A DNA stretch of 64,000 nucleotides, taken from Bullera alba. Its lineage: Eukaryota; Basidiomycota; Tremellomycetes; Tremellales; Bulleraceae. Position numbers and translations under genes: made by a program. The notes under the pieces were generated by a model that was not told where the DNA came from, searched no databases, and worked only from the letters and a program-made list of their open reading frames with translations. The stretch lies in contig BCIX01000001.1 in assembly GCA_001600095.1 (NCBI GenBank), forward strand, positions 3,621,198 through 3,685,197, written 5' to 3'. Each line of letters begins with the position of its first letter. Position 1 is the stretch's first letter. Shown here in pieces: positions 12,916 through 24,187 of the stretch.

Positions 12916-13731
12916 TCAGATGACAGGGTTTGTTGCACCGCTCGCTGTATCCAATCTCCACTTGTCGATAAGTCGGGTCACCTCCGCAACGAGCTCCCCG
13001 CGGATCAGATCGAAGTGGAAGATTTTGGTGCCATCCGCCAGGATCTTGTCGATGTCGGCGTCCGGTTCGAAGAGATCTGCCGCCAAATCTGAAATGTCCT
13101 TCGCCGCCAAATAGTTCACAAAGCTGTTCGGTCCGTTGTCCGAGCCTCTCTTTAGCATGCCCCTCCAGCTATCCCGCCATCGCCCAACTCCCCAAGTATC
13201 CAGCTCGGTGTTAAGAATCTTGACCAGTGCGGGCAGATTCTCCAGCTGTAGACGTCTGACTGCCGTATCCTTTCTCCATTGCTCGATCAGCCGGCTCACC
13301 TCCGCAGCGAGCTCCCCGCGGATCAGCTCAAAGTGGATGATATTTGTCCTTTCCGCCAAGATCCAATCGATATCTGCGTCCGCCTTGACGAGTTCTAGCG
13401 CTAGACCGGCGATTGTACGCGACGCCACCTGGCCCACAAATGAGTCTGGTCCAGAGTCCAGGCTCCTCGGCACCAGCTTCTTCCAGCTCTCCCGCCACCG
13501 TTGGGTTCCCCAGACTTCCAGTTTGGTCTCGAGAGTTTTGGCCAGTGCAGGCAGGTTGTCCGGCTGTGCACGCACGACCACTGGCGCAAAAGGAACCCAA
13601 GGCATCTCGTGAGGGATGCATACCGAGCAGGTGCAGGACTCGGGAAGCTTGATTGTGGGGGCATTGAGCGATTCCGGGGTGGGGGTGATGATTCCGGGAG
13701 CTTGAACGGCCGAAAGGAAGGCCTCGGTCAT
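12916..13731 (-). CDS. Unknown protein with a tandem duplicated ~100-residue module (possible C-terminal part of the helicase-like gene)
   Basis: This is a 271-codon uninterrupted frame. Residues 58-157 and 164-263 are two copies of one module, with about 55-57 of 100 positions identical by hand count. Shared blocks include NLPAL, RWR.SW, SGP.SFV, DADID.ILA and LIRGEL.AEV.RLI..WR. The N-terminal 55 residues contain a C-x-C-x2-C cluster (CTCSVC). The ATG lies in the same frame as the helicase-like gene upstream, separated from it only by one TGA and nine codons, so the two could be one protein interrupted by a stop, joined by splicing, or a recently split gene. No family was recognised. The conserved duplication argues that the frame is or was translated. 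Confidence 0.55.
   Translation of the reverse strand: MTEAFLSAVQAPGIITPTPESLNAPTIKLPESCTCSVCIPHEMPWVPFAPVVVRAQPDNLPALAKTLETKLEVWGTQRWRESWKKLVPRSLDSGPDSFVGQVASRTIAGLALELVKADADIDWILAERTNIIHFELIRGELAAEVSRLIEQWRKDTAVRRLQLENLPALVKILNTELDTWGVGRWRDSWRGMLKRGSDNGPNSFVNYLAAKDISDLAADLFEPDADIDKILADGTKIFHFDLIRGELVAEVTRLIDKWRLDTASGATNPVI
12943..13560 (-). repeat. Tandem intragenic duplication, 318 bp period
   Basis: Copy one is 13261-13560 and copy two is 12943-13242 on the minus strand. Each encodes about 100 residues, with an 18-bp linker between them. At protein level they are about 55% identical, so the duplication is old but still aligns without gaps. Confidence 0.75.
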
Positions 13732-13758
13732 GCATTGAAGGCCCGATAGAGCGTTTCT

Positions 13759-15294
13759 TCAGATGACCGGGACAACGTCTTCGGGGCTGGTAGCGACCTC
13801 GCGCTCTGCAGGAGCACCTGCAGGAAGGTCGTTCGCCGGGATGGCGATGGAGAGAGTGTTTTCTCGACCATCGAGTGTAGTAGGGAGGGATTCGGCTGAG
13901 GACTCGGATGATGGGTATTGCTGATTCCTCTTATTGACAGCAAAGCGAGCTTTGACCTCTTTTGGCTGGAGTCGCGGTTCGATAATGATATAAGCATCGG
14001 CTGCGCTTCCAAGAGGCCTAACTGCCGATCCGATCCGGTGCCACAGTCCACAAGCGGTAGATCCACCCACTTGCCATTGGATGATCCGGCCCGCGTTGAG
14101 CAGATCCATCCCCATTAACATCTCATTCGTACACACCACGCAGAGTATGCGTTTCTGCTCAAAGAGGATTCCTACTCGCCGTCGATGTTCCGGTGTGTTG
14201 TATACCGAAAGGCTCGCTACAGCCCCTTTCTCGCCCGCATTCTCGTACCACTTGTCGAGAAGATAGGCCATGTCATAGTTATTGTCTTCGCCGTCCAGAA
14301 AGATGACGGTAGGAACATGCTTCTTGGCGAACTCCGATGTCCTGGCTGGAAAGTCTTCAAACGGGTACACGGTTCTTCGGACTCGCGACAAGTCACGACA
14401 TGTTTTGCCTATGTATGGGCTCAGCTGACCGCATGGATCATCCTCGCAGCGAAACGCACCGTTCGAAGCCATAGCCGCAACCAAATCAGGCATAACCGTG
14501 AGGAGGTCCACGTACGAGTCGGCGGTACGACGCATACCGACGGCGTGGAGACGAATCTCTGGTCGAGCCGAGCCATAGTTCAAGACGATGGCATTCCTCA
14601 TGTTCAGATCAAATCTCAGATCTCCAAGGTGCGCTTCAGGTAGAGTTGCAGTCATTGCTAGGATGGGAACTTCGACGAGCTGCGGTAATCTCAGTATATG
14701 AACGAGGTCGAGCGCTTTATAACTCACCATACGCTTGAGCCTACCGATCCGATCGTAATTCGCACGAAAAGCCGGAGTTCCCATCTCCACCACCGAATGC
14801 GCCTCCTCGACAATGATCCCTCCGCAACGGTTGACGAAGCTGGAGTCAAGCCATACATGCTCCATCCTGTCTCCAGCTGCCTTTCCCGGAGACAGAAACA
14901 TCAGAGAGTATTTGCCAGCTCGTACGTCCTCGATGAGAGCAGGACTGCGGTGATAGGCATTCAAGTATGTCGCCCTTTCGCCAAAGCTGAGCCGCCCAAA
15001 GTGTGATTAAGTGAGGGAGAGAGGATGTTATGCTGCTCACTGTTCGGCCAGATCTTGCATCGTAGATTCCAAGGGGATGATCACAATGCATACAGAATCG
15101 GGACACGCCATCGAGAGCATCTCGATGATGAAATTCTTTCCCGCTCCGGCTGACGCCGTCAAGATTACATTCCTGCCGCTCAGAAAGGCTTCTAGAGCGG
15201 TCTTCTGGAAGTCGCGCGGCACGCGAGGGGCGAGTCGCGATACGAGTGCTGACCAGTCGAACGTGGAGGGGGCCTTGGTGGAACGCTTCATCAT
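13759..15294 (-). CDS. Degenerate RecQ/DEAD-like helicase
   Basis: Exons on the minus strand are 15041-15294, 14728-14986 and 13759-14679 (477 residues). Helicase landmarks appear in the right order but altered. Walker A is TASAGAGKN with Asn where Ser or Thr is expected. Motif II is EEAH rather than DExH. Motif III is AMTATLP. A motif IV-like VIFLDGEDN and a motif V-like NEMLMGMDL follow. The motif VI region reads WHRIGSAVRPLG instead of the arginine-finger form Q..GRAGR. The 48-nt second intron (14680-14727) is in frame but has strong splice sites, and removing it restores the usual spacing before motif III. ATP hydrolysis is doubtful. RecQ-like helicase relatives are numerous in basidiomycetes, often near telomeres; whether this one is subtelomeric cannot be told. 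It ends at a TGA, in the same frame as the downstream repeat protein. Confidence 0.65.
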
Positions 15295-15809
15295 GCGATA
15301 AATAGACGTTGGTAGCGGTTCTGGGATGTTTTTCCCTGGATTAGAGACAGTCCAGAAAGCCGCAATGTGAGAGGGGTTTGATCTGGAGCCTAATTGGGCT
15401 ACCGATAGTCCATTTTTGCTGTGGCTCGGGGATCACTTGATAGATCGATGCAGAGATAGTGTTGACTCTAGGCTCGACTCTAAGGCCTTAGGAGTTGGGA
15501 GGCTCGACTCTTCGTCGAAGCTCGAGCTTTCGAATGGCTCAGGAAAGGTGGAGGTCAGTCTTTTCCGACGGAATTGGCTTCTCGGTCTCTTTAGTCGTGT
15601 AGAATTGATTGAGTGACAGGCCTGCGAAGGTCAATTGAGCTTAGATATAGGCCAGGGCAGGAGAACTGCCAGACGATCTCTTGGTGATATATCAGTCACT
15701 CTCAACCGCAATACTTGGCTGAGTAGCTCATCAGGATGACGAAAGGTGTCTGTAGCCTGTATCGAATCTGCATTCTTCCACAGACGCTGACGACGAGGGA
15801 CAGTCGCAT
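15295..15809. other. Intergenic region between helicase-like gene and mS29
   Basis: This is 515 bp. Two copies of GGCTCGACTC lie 30 bases apart (15471-15480 and 15501-15510). It should hold the helicase promoter and the mS29 3' UTR. No gene or tRNA was seen. Confidence 0.4.
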
Positions 15810-17602
15810 CTAGTAATGCTCGGTAGCCTGTCGAGTAAAACGAAGTCCTCTGCCAAACTCCCGCGGGTTGCCCATAGCCGCTGTGAAGGCGCCCATGAAC
15901 ATCTCATCGCTCGCTAATCGACAAAATCAGCAGGCGTCCGATTGCGAACACGCTCAGTGCACTCACACTTCAATGTCCAGCCCCTTCTCGACCAAAGCTC
16001 AAACATACCCGCTGCCTCTTGCGTCGACAAACCGAATGGCACCTCGATCTTCGTGGCCGGTGCTGTCGCGTGTGCAAGATGCGCTGGATCCATCTTGGTG
16101 TACGGTGTGATCGGCCGCGTCGAGTCGAGCTCAAGGGCATAGCTGAACTCTGGAGACAATGGTACGTTCGGCGTCGTGTGAGAATACGCCGAGACGACCA
16201 TCCCACGCGCCTTTGTCGCGTCAGTACATGAAGCCCCGCTACAGTAGTGAGGATCACTCACTAGATTCTTCCGGCCAGACAGGAAATTCAATGCTAACCG
16301 AGGCACCGAGAAATTGTACGACTGCAAAGTCTCAAACTGAGGGTTCTTGTACTTCGTCGCGGCGTACAGTGCCTGCACATCGTCCACAGCAAAAAGCACC
16401 GGGTATCTGCACCGACGAGGTGAGTACAGCTGGCCACCGACGACATTGCGACTCACTCTGTTTGTTTCGCGATGGTGTCGAGGCATGTCTCCAAGGCCTT
16501 GATCGTGTCTCCGCCGCTCAACGCGTTCTTGCATATCCTCGCCAAGTCCGTGCCTTCCTCCGTCTTGATTTTCGACAATACAGCACCGTTGACCGATGAG
16601 AAGCCCTGCAACATGCTCTCGGCGATAGCGGGCTGATCAAACATCTGCGTCGAGGGGTTGTATCGGTATGGACTTGTTCCGTCGGTCCATTCGAACGCTG
16701 TGGACAACCAAAATCAGCGGTCACGGACTGGACTATCCTCGACGTTCGGCTCACCTCGGGGAGCGTAGATTACAATCCAATCTGCAGCGTACGCTAGTGA
16801 AACCGTTTGGAGCAAAAGCACACTTTTCCCACTACCTGATTCTCCGCCTGATGAAGATGATAGGATGAGCGAGCGGCTCATTCGGAGAGATCCTTCACCC
16901 ACTGAGGACATATTTGTTCTCTGAAGATGACTTCTGGTCTCCATCAGCCAGCTTGTCGGCCATTTCCACCGTCAATTGCCGTATGATTGAAGCAGGTTGA
17001 CCTGAGGCGTCGAGCTGCTAGGATCAGCGCGGTCCGAGGAGAAACCAAATGGTGGGTATAGCCGCGTACCTCCTTCTCCAGTTTGCGAGGCAGACCCATG
17101 GTCGCCAATTTGACGAATGTCTTCTTACTAAAGGTCGTCGGCGCACCGACGTGCTGAGCCACAGTGTTGCCCTGATAGCGAGTCAGATCAGACTCCAAAT
17201 GGCAGATAGGATGAACTTACGTTCTCCAGTATTTTTAGATCTCCAAGGTCTGGAGTCTCAGAAGCCATAGCATAGCTGAGTTTCAAGCTTTTGACCCTCT
17301 GGAGTTGCGAGATTAGATGACTGGACTTCAGATGCTCGAACGGGACTTGAGACGTACGGCGCCGCTCGATCGCTGGGTTCCACTCTTCTTCTTAACTCCA
17401 CTGAATCCTGCAACCTGCCTCTTCTTCACTGTGGCCACTATTCACCTGATCAGTATGGACTCGAAACATCTTGATTGGACTGACCCGTTGATTTCTTCTT
17501 TTGCTCTGCGAGCACGAGCGGCGTTGTGGTGAAGCATCTTGACGAGCTGGCCAGTGGAGGAATGATCCTCGACGTGCTAGCGATAGCCGATCGTATGCTC
17601 AT
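15810..17602 (-). CDS. DAP3: Mitochondrial small-subunit ribosomal protein mS29 (DAP3/RSM23), GTP-binding
   Basis: The ten exons on the minus strand are 17485-17602, 17358-17437, 17221-17298, 17070-17171, 16903-17017, 16755-16847, 16457-16697, 16262-16406, 15967-16210 and 15810-15913, joining to 313 residues. The start at 17602 gives a mitochondrial presequence (SIRSAIASTSRIIPPL, then SSSRCFTTTP). The P-loop is assembled across an exon junction as VLSGESGSGKSVLLLQ, and family blocks follow: ADWIVIYAPRAFEWTDGTSP, FAVDDVQALY (Walker B-like) and the C-terminal GNPREFGRGLRF. It is a structural GTP-binding head protein of the mitoribosome 37S subunit. The start is 265 bp from that of NOP53 on the other strand, so the two probably share a promoter. 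Confidence 0.9.
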
Positions 17603-17867
17603 GATGACGGACTGTGCTAGCTGCCGTGTCGACTCTACAGTAATCGCATCGATGTATCGCAGTCCCGACTGACAACCTTACAGTCTTGGGTGTCCCGACT
17701 TTCTGGGATAAATTGAAATAAATAGAACATCGATTATATTCAAAAAGTTGATTTTCGGTCCGGCTATTTTCAAAACCTGCAGTCCACCTCGAGACTGCAC
17801 GGTAGGACTATAGCAGAGACAGCATACACCGAGTCCGCTACACTTGAAAGCAGAGACGACCCGCACG

Positions 17868-19510
17868 ATGGCACCCGTAGCATCCTCCAGCAAGCTTCAG
17901 GCCAAGCCTTACGACAGGCCTTCCGCCAAAGGCAAAGGAAAAGCACCGGCAAACGCTTCCTTGAGCGTCAAGAGCGCGACCGAGACCGGAGCTCCAGCTC
18001 AGCACAGTCAGAGGACACGAAAGGGGAAGAAGGCTTGGAGGAAGAATGTCGACATCAGTCAGGAGGAGACTGCAATGGAGCAGGCAAGAGAGGAGGAACG
18101 AGTCACTGGGTGAGCAAATCGCGAGATATACACCGCTCGGCACTGGATCGATCTTGGGTTGAACTGATCTTGGATTATAGCGGACGTCTGAGTGAGAAAA
18201 AGACAGGAGACCTGTTCACTGTCGATACGACTGGAGATGTAGAAGGTGAGTCTGGATATACAGCTATGTGTGCATCTGAGGAATGTACTAAATTTGTGCA
18301 TCCAGTTGCCAAGAAGCTACGACGTGCTCCCAAACCCCTTCGATCCCTGGCCATTCTCGACGAACGCTCCGCTATCCCTTCTCTCACTTCCAAACCTGTT
18401 GCCCTGGCTCCTCGAAAGACGAAGATCTCCGCCGCCGAGAAAGCTCGACTACGCAAGATCGCGAGAAGGGATGTCAACATAGAGGAAGGAGCGCCCATAA
18501 GTTCTGCGGATCTTAAGGCATCCAGTATAGCGACCAAGGACGCTTGGGAGGAGGAGGCGCCTAAAGTGGTGCCAAAGGGTGGCTTTGGAGAGGAGACTAT
18601 GGTGAAGAAGACGGTCAAGGCGCCAAAAACCATCACGGAGCAAAGACAGAATTACCTCAACAACCAGGTCGAAATGGCAAAGGGACTTGAACTTCCATCC
18701 GAGGGCACGAGTTATAACCCCTCAGCACAAAGTCATGCTCAGTTGATGCAGAGCGCTTTGGAGGAGGAGAAACTTCGGTTGGCGAAGGAGGAGGCCGACG
18801 CCGCTAGGATCGCCGTTCTGGGGGAAGCCATCAACGCTAGGAGAACACGTTTACCTGGGGTCGAGTACGCCGCCGGAATGGTGGTCGGCCCAGGAGAGGT
18901 GGACGATGAGGACGAGAGCGCGGATGATGGTGCCGAAGACAAGGTCACCAAGCAGAAGAGGCGAAAGACCCAGGCTCAGCGGAACAAAGCGCTGAGGGCC
19001 AAGGAAGCCGCGAGATTGGCTTCATTGGAGAAGACGCAGAAGCGACTGGCCAAGTCGATAGGAGGACTGTCGACTCTGGAGAAGGATATGAAGAAGAGGG
19101 CAGACGCCATGGCCGAGGCTGAACGTTTGGCCAAATTGGTGAAAAAGGAGAAAGAGAGGATGGGCTTGGTCGGAGGCGAGAAGATTGGCAAACACAGATT
19201 GGCCAAGTCTACCGTCAACGTGCAGCTTGGAGAGGATCTCGCGGAGAGTCTTAGACAGGTCAAGGTAAGCATTACTCCTCGCTCGGAACTGCTCCTCCGC
19301 TGATCTCGTTTCTCTAGCCTGAGGGAAACTTGTTCAAAGACCGATTCTTGGCGCTGCAGAAGAAAGCTCTCATCGAGCCTCGTGTTCCCCAGCTGTACGT
19401 AGCCAGCCCCTCCGCAATTGCTCGAGTGCTGACCATCAACCCCTCTCAGGCCAAAGAAGAAGAACAGGACCAAGGAGTACGAAAAGCACGCTTACAAGCG
19501 ATTTGTATAG
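17868..19510 (+). CDS. NOP53: Ribosome biogenesis protein NOP53 (GLTSCR2 family)
   Basis: Exons 17868-18109, 18181-18245, 18306-19264, 19318-19394 and 19450-19510 join to 467 residues. Yeast Nop53 is a nucleolar factor of 60S maturation that recruits the exosome helicase Mtr4. The family pattern is seen in RKGKKAWRKNVDI near the N-terminus, the EVAKKLRRAPKPLRSLAI segment, the SYNPS block (GTSYNPSAQSHAQLMQ), long Lys/Arg/Glu-rich coiled regions (about 285-400) and a C-terminus ending in FKDRFLALQKKALIEPR and KRTKEY-like basic residues. In yeast Nop53 an arch-interacting motif recruits Mtr4; a clear LFxxD match was not located here. The ATG at 17868 is the first in frame. Confidence 0.85.
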
Positions 19511-19688
19511 ACAGGCCCCTTCGCAAACTCATGACATTGCGTCTACGTCTTCTCGTTTCGTTACATGTATCATGCTACATTGTCCTCAGTCGTCAAAGCT
19601 GGCAGCATTCACAAACAGTGTTTTACTCTCACTACATAGATCGCATAATCAAGTCCAAGCTCGGGATACCTTCCGGCCCGTGTCATCC

Positions 19689-22148
19689 TCACTTGGCCTC
19701 CTGAGCGCCACCGCCGTCCCCCTCGAAGGCATTTAGCAAGTCCATAATGTTCCCTTCCCCTCCATCTCCAGTATTGGCAAACAAGGCATTGAGATCGAAT
19801 CCCATTCCGTTGCCATTCGCGTCTCCTGCAAACTGCGCCAAGAATGCCTCGATGTCAATCTCCCCTTCGAGACCTCCTGTTCCGTTCATATTTCCGATAC
19901 CATCCAGAGTAGCGGACGTAGCGGCGTCCGTAGTATTGACCACACTTTTAGTTCCAAGTGCATCCGCTGGCGACGTCCCAAAGAGACTTGATGGCGAAAA
20001 GAGGTTTTCTGAAAAATCCAAGTGTTTGCCCTGTCCACCATTGATAGTGTCCACCTCGCCAATCCTCGTGCTGAGCCTAGTTGCCATCCGGGGCGAAGGC
20101 TGGGGAATCTGTTTGGACCGTTGCCTCTTCCGTGGACTCTCGGCGACAGGCGGTACTGGAGGATGCTGAAAGCCATTCGGGTGATCGGTAGAGTTTCGGT
20201 TCAGACGGGGTGATGACCGGACGGGGGTATGATGCTGATCATCGAATTTCGCCCTCTTTGGCGAGGTCAAATCGGTATGCGCGTTCGTGTCCCATAGCTC
20301 GGGAGGTCTCATCCTCTTGTTCTTGTTGAAGTACAAGCCACAAGCTGTACAGGTGAGATCGATCAGTACCCAGACTAGCCTACCCATTACGGAGATAGCA
20401 TGCACTCACCGTTGCAGACTTTCTTCTTGGATCCGTCTTTCATATTCTTGGTCCTCCACAGCTCACTCTCGGTAATTCCGCAATTACAGCACCCTTCCAT
20501 ATCTGTGCTCTTGGTGACGGTGGCGCTGGCATTCGCCTTGCCTTTGCCCTTGATGACCGAAGGAGGTGCCGAGGGCGTAGGGGTAGGAGCCTCGCCGTCA
20601 TTACTGCTCGTGCTCTGTTTGTCCTGTTGTTGGGCTGCTGTCTCTCTCTTGTTGTTGTTACTAGGACCGGCTGCGTTTCCGTCACCTAAGCCAATAGCCT
20701 GACCCAATCCGTGCTTTGGGATAGCGGATGCTGGAACGGATTTGAGCAGCTTGAGCAGAGTTGGATGGTTCGCAAGCTGTCGAGCCAGTCCCGGTGACAT
20801 TTTCTCGTCCGTGCGTAATAGTGCGTGAAGCTTGTCTCTGGAAGGAGTCGATGGAGGTGGAGATTTTTTCTGTGGAGGTGGAGGCGGCGTCACTGACCGA
20901 GGAGAAGAGGATGCGCGGGCATTGGTCGAGGACCCGGAAGGTGGAAGGTGGGTAGAGGAGGATGCGATGGGTACGGAGGAAGAAGAGTCGTTGGCTCGAT
21001 GAGGATCGGGTCGAGAACCGCGTGATAGAGCGTAAACCGGCTGACGGACATTGCTCGTCCCAGCGATCTGAGTTGTAGAGGGTAGTGGTGGTGGATGATA
21101 GGATGGCTGGCTCGGTCTAGAGACGGACTGAGAGATGGGAGGAGGTGGAGGCGGGAGAGCCTGATGTTGCTGGATAGGGGATGAGCGGAAAGAGGCAGAA
21201 TGTCCCGGCTTAGAGGTGAGATGTGAAGAGGGACCACTGCTTCGGATGGGGCCAGGGACTTGGGGAGGTAGAGTCTGACGGCGCGCTGGGTCGATATGGC
21301 GTTGTGCGTTCCTCGGGGTTGATGCTGAGGGCGAGGAGGACACATTGCTTGATACGCTTGCGAGGGTTCCCCTTCTCAACATATCCTCAAATTCTCCTCT
21401 ATTCCTAAACTCGGCTTTTCCTTCTGGATCCACCAGCCGCAAAGTGATGCAAACTTCGAGGCCCCATCCTTTGCCATCAGCGCCTTCCCCAGAAGCTCCA
21501 TTACTTCTGTTCGCCGCCTCCGCCATGGCAGCCATCAAGCCTTCCAATCCTCCACCGTCGTTGAACGCCAAAGGCGAGAAGTCATGGTCACGTATCAGGC
21601 GACCCTTGACCAGTGTCGTTCCATTCGCTGACTCCGACAGGACCCAAGAGAGGAAGCCCTTGCCCGTCCAAGCGTCCTCCATGGGCGGGGCGGGAGATGC
21701 AGATGTGGAAAAGGCCCTAGCGGTTCGAGGTCGTATCGAGGGATCCAGGTTGTATACTGAAAAGTCCAATGTGCTCGAGTTGGGGATACATTCAGGACTG
21801 TCGAGCCAGACATGTTCAGCTGTGATAGACCAATAATCGAACAACTCGCTTACCTGGCGTAGCAAATACCTCGAGCCGCTGGCTTCATGTAGCAGCTGCC
21901 TACGATGCTGTCCTCTCCACTTTGAGGCCCTTCAGAGGCTGCCTTCGGATGGACAAACACATCTTGTCTCCCATCAAGCACCGTGACGTAGGACTGAGGG
22001 CTCGTGTCTACGTTGTACAGCACTTTGACTAGTGGTCGTGAACGTAAACAAGACGCGTGATGACCTCCCGTCAGCTCGACTTCAAGAGCTGGTGACTACC
22101 GAGCCACATACCTGGCAGTGGGTGTATCTTGCCTGGCGAGGGAGGCAT
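19689..22148 (-). CDS. GATA-type zinc-finger protein, Ser/Pro-rich
   Basis: Exons on the minus strand are 22112-22148, 21854-22028, 20410-21797 and 19689-20344, giving 751 residues. One GATA finger lies at about residues 508-540 and is completed across the last exon junction (CCNCGITESELWRTKN ... VCNACGLYFNK). The loop between Cys pairs is 21 residues, longer than the 17-18 of classical GATA factors. The N-terminal 120 residues (KVLYNVDTSPQSYVTVL, YASPECIPNSSTLDFSVYNL) look like a folded domain. The middle, about 300 residues, is low-complexity Ser/Pro. The C-terminus has a basic KRAKFDD segment and an acidic, Gly/Asn-rich tail (GEIDIEAFLAQFAGDANG). A nuclear DNA-binding regulator is likely; I cannot assign it to a named factor. 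Confidence 0.75.
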
Positions 22149-22465
22149 GTCATCGAGCTCACTTCTGAGCCACGTTCGTAGGCTTCAGTCACGGAATGTC
22201 GACCAGTATGTTGATGTTTGTGACAAAGTAATGTTGGAGAGTCGATCCAAAAATGCATTCGCGGCGCGCAGGATCGCGTGTTGGTTTTCGGATGAAATGG
22301 CGAGCAACCGAGACGACCAGAGTGGTGACGCCGAGCCCTTCCGTCTCGTCGTTGCACGCTACAACTCCTCAAGTGCAGAGCCAAGCTCGGAAAATTAGCT
22401 CCCATCACCCTCTTAGAGACTCAGAGCGATGAGCTGAGGCCGGCAATCGGAACACAGGCTCGGTC
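22149..22465. promoter_or_regulatory. Shared promoter region between GATA factor and PEX7
   Basis: These 317 bp separate two divergent start codons. No TATA box or obvious operator repeat was seen. Confidence 0.4.
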
Positions 22466-23764
22466 ATGAATGCCAATTCGCCCCTGGTGTTGCGGGCAAA
22501 GACGCCTAGCTTCGCTCATCACGGTATCGCCTTCTCCCCGTTCTTCGAAGATCGCATAGCAGTGGCATCCGGGGCGAACTTTGGTCTGGTCGGCAACGGA
22601 AGAGTGCATGTGTTCGCTCTGGGCCCAGGTGGTCTCACTCTAGGCAAATGGTGAGTCTACGGCGATTGGTCTGTCTAGTCCAGCAGCTGATAGTCGGCAG
22701 GTTCGATACGCAGGATTGCGTGTACGATGTTGCATGGAGCGAGTGTCACGAGTGAGTTAAGGGTCAACCCTATCAAATCTCTCATATGCTAGAACATGCC
22801 TGACAATGTCGCAGGAGTCAAGTCATGGCAGCCTGTGGAAACGGCTCACTGCGGCTCTTTGACCTCAACCTCGAAGTGAGTGACTTCTTGATCGACTGGT
22901 CAGCTACGCTGAAACTGCAGGGCTTAGGGCCTTCCGGTGAAGAAGTGGCATGAGCATTCTGCCGAGGTCATGTCTGTTGAGTGGAACAACCTGCAGAAAG
23001 ACAGCTTTGTGACGGCTTCTTGGGATCAGACTGTCAAGATCGTAAGATGCCGGTCTTCCCAGCAAATGGAGTTTGGTGCTAACTAGCTTTAGTGGAATGT
23101 GGAAAAGGTTACATCGCTGCTCACGCTGCCCGCCCATCAAGGTCAGATATACCGCGCGTCCTGGTGTCCCAATGTCCCGTCGACAATCGCTACTACAGGG
23201 GCAGATGGGTTCATCCATGGCTTCGATCTGCGTACGCCTACGCCCTCTCGCCCTATATGGTCCATCAGGGCCGGCGAGTCTGACGTCCTCGATTTGGACT
23301 GGAACAAATACGAGCCAACACTTATTGCATCTGCGGGCAAAGATGGTGGGATCAGAGTCTGGGATATCCGATCAGGCGGACGCGGACCCCTAGTTGAGCT
23401 TAAGGGGCATCGTCTGGCAGTACGGAAGGTCGCGTGAGTGGGCAGTGTCCTAAGCTAAATCTCTGCTCCCCTATGGCGCTTCATGCCCGCATTGACCAGC
23501 GTTGCAGATGGTCGCCGCACCATCGCGATATCCTTGCCTCCACATCATATGATATGACGTGTCGAACGTGAGTACAGCTGGCATTTGCATATTCTGCCCG
23601 AGCTGAAGCGAATATACAACAGATGGTCAACAAGCCCTCCGGCGGAACGGAACGCACACTCGCAGCACAGCGAGTTCGTCATGGGAACCGCTTGGGCGCT
23701 ATTCGACGAAGGACTTTTGGCCTCATGTGCTTGGGACCAGGAAGTCCACCTGTACAGGGGTTGA
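22466..23764 (+). CDS. PEX7: Peroxin 7, PTS2 import receptor (WD40)
   Basis: Exons 22466-22650, 22701-22751, 22815-22875, 22928-23041, 23093-23433, 23508-23567 and 23623-23764 join to 317 residues, the usual Pex7 size. It is the cytosolic receptor that carries PTS2 cargo to peroxisomes. Six or seven WD repeats are visible, for example VMAACGNGSLRLFDLN, EVMSVEWNN ... VTASWDQTVKIWN, IATTGADGFIHGFDLR, LIASAGKDGGIRVWDIR, LASTSYDMTCRTW and LASCAWDQEVHLYRG. The opening FSPFFEDRIAVASGANFGLVG block is typical of Pex7 rather than other WD40 proteins. For exon 4 the acceptor at 22927 was chosen because the earlier AG at 22920 runs into a stop. Confidence 0.92.
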
Positions 23765-24187
23765 GCTATCCATCACTCAAGTCGATGTCCATCCAACTTT
23801 ATCGGAAGTCAATCCCTCTGCTGATGTAACAACGTATCCCCTCGATCCCACCAACCCTCGTCGAGGCAGTGACACCATGGCAGAAACACGTACTGCTCAG
23901 ATTTCGTGGCCAGTTAACGGTTGCTCACGTCGATCAGGTCGATCAGGGAGCGCGCCGAAATGTTGCCACCCGCGTCCTTTGCACTGGGATCTGCAGGACC
24001 GGGGATCCAGGGGAATTCTGAAACGCGTTGACAATATTCAGCGAATCCTCGGCTCCGGGAATGCTGTCCATGTCTGACTCGAGCCTGACTCGAGCTGTCC
24101 CTTTATCAGGTATATCAACTCGAGGCATCAACACTGGTATCCAATCATCAAAGACCGCGCCGCTGCCCTACTATCAAGATTCAAGAC
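23765..24187. other. Intergenic between PEX7 and the RNA-repair-like gene
   Basis: This is 423 bp between two plus-strand genes. Open frames here are out-of-frame continuations of the neighbours. It contains a repeated CTGACTCGAG (around 24074-24090). No gene is seen. Confidence 0.4.

Noticed and set aside
14680..14727. Treating the helicase-like frame as intronless here
   Set aside because: The 48 bases are open in frame, but they start with GTGAGT, contain ACTGAG and end CCGCAG. Removing them restores normal spacing before motif III, so this is an intron.
15421..15520. A tRNA gene in the helicase-mS29 gap
   Set aside because: The repeated GGCTCGACTC looked T-arm-like, but no matching acceptor stem, anticodon arm or B-box spacing could be found.
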